A stretch of DNA of 14,996 bases from JAJTFW01 sp964534995 (GTDB lineage: Bacteria > Bacteroidota > Bacteroidia > AKYH767-A > OLB10), in NCBI GenBank assembly GCA_964534995.1, contig CAZHSC010000079.1:1-14996 (forward strand). The letters run 5' to 3'. This document shows, one piece after another, positions 14,856 through 14,996 of this stretch. The notes below the pieces were generated by a model. That model ran no database searches. It worked only from the letters and a program-made list of their open reading frames with translations, and had not been told where the DNA came from. The stretch's first letter is position 1. The number at the start of each line of letters is the position of its first letter. A program made the translations under genes and the position numbers.

Positions 14856-14904
14856 CCACCCGGGATCTTCACTTCGTTACGATCTGCGCTCTCAGCGCCT
14901 TGCG
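14856..14904. repeat. Direct repeat copy 2 of a dispersed intergenic element
   Basis: This is the second copy of the element at 14679, identical over its first 23 bases and diverging afterwards. It is preceded by a GC-rich stretch (CCCGGGCGGGT at 14833-14843) that can pair in part with the ACCCGGG inside the repeat, so this copy may fold as a hairpin. Confidence 0.75.
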
Positions 14905-14951
14905 AGATACAAACCTGCGTCTCACTACGCGTCCTGCGAGGAGAAATCTAT

Positions 14952-14966
14952 GGGGGCTTTGCCCCC
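14952..14966. repeat. Short GC hairpin GGGGGC-TTT-GCCCCC
   Basis: A perfect 6-bp stem with a 3-base loop lies at 14952-14966, followed by TTTC and then ACCCCC, which could compete for the same G run. It resembles short mobile or intergenic palindromes rather than a gene terminator, as no gene ends just before it. Confidence 0.55.
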
Positions 14967-14996
14967 TTTCACCCCCAGTTACTTTTTCTCTTGATA

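Larger units (their letters stand above)
14560..14996. other. Non-coding, repeat-rich region at the right edge
   Basis: These 437 bases follow the DUF4197 gene and run to the window edge. They contain imperfect direct repeats, a tandem 8-bp repeat and a short GC-rich hairpin, described separately. The open frames present (for example plus strand 14803-14994) consist of repeat sequence and have no protein-like composition. No clear terminator for the DUF4197 gene is seen. Confidence 0.6.

Noticed and set aside
14952..14966. Intrinsic terminator
   Set aside because: A GC-rich stem is present, but only three T follow and no gene ends just upstream; treated as part of the repeat cluster.
14803..14994. 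Plus-strand ORF of 63 codons
   Set aside because: It consists of the repeat sequence, has no start context or family resemblance, and its length fits chance in GC-rich repeats.

Overview
The window looks like a chromosomal segment of a Bacteroidota bacterium, most likely from the Chitinophagaceae/Sphingobacteriia side. The reasons are the gene order (cinA, rpmB, rpmG, DUF4295, ftsY, rimO), a bacillithiol gene (bshC), weak or absent Shine-Dalgarno sequences, and several promoters of the Bacteroidota type (TTG, 19-21 bases, TAnnTTTG). GC content is moderate. I see no tRNA, rRNA, CRISPR array, transposase or phage gene. All but one of the certain genes are on the minus strand.

Right to left, in minus-strand transcription order: cinA (12321-13568) is followed by rpmB (bL28), which has its own promoter. 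An exported Xaa-Pro aminopeptidase-type M24 peptidase (10621-11991) then sits between rpmB and rpmG. Next come rpmG (bL33), again with its own promoter, and a 51-residue DUF4295 gene (10073-10228). A strong intrinsic terminator hairpin (10012-10048) stands just before ftsY. From ftsY onward the genes are packed with 0-2 bases between them: ftsY, a small secreted protein of unknown function, rimO, and bshC. A HerA/YjgR-like ATPase follows after a 129-base gap that holds a candidate promoter. This block combines ribosome assembly and modification, membrane targeting and thiol synthesis.

The left third holds a second minus-strand operon: a cytosolic GH13 alpha-amylase-family enzyme, an MFS transporter, and a small CoA-binding protein. 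Spacing is 11 bases and then a 4-base ATGA overlap. This suggests uptake and intracellular processing of a small glucoside or related metabolite, with the substrate unknown.

At the right end a plus-strand gene for an exported DUF4197 protein is divergent from cinA. It is followed by about 440 bases of non-coding, repeat-rich DNA.

Nothing in the window is clearly a new defence, secretion or mobile system. The most unusual signal is a perfect 16-bp inverted repeat (11971-11986 / 12009-12024) that brackets the start codon of the M24 peptidase, with a six-codon micro-ORF overlapping that start codon inside the loop. Second-tier observations are the peptidase gene splitting the rpmB-rpmG pair, the terminator before ftsY, the unknown secreted protein between ftsY and rimO, and the repeat cluster at the right edge.
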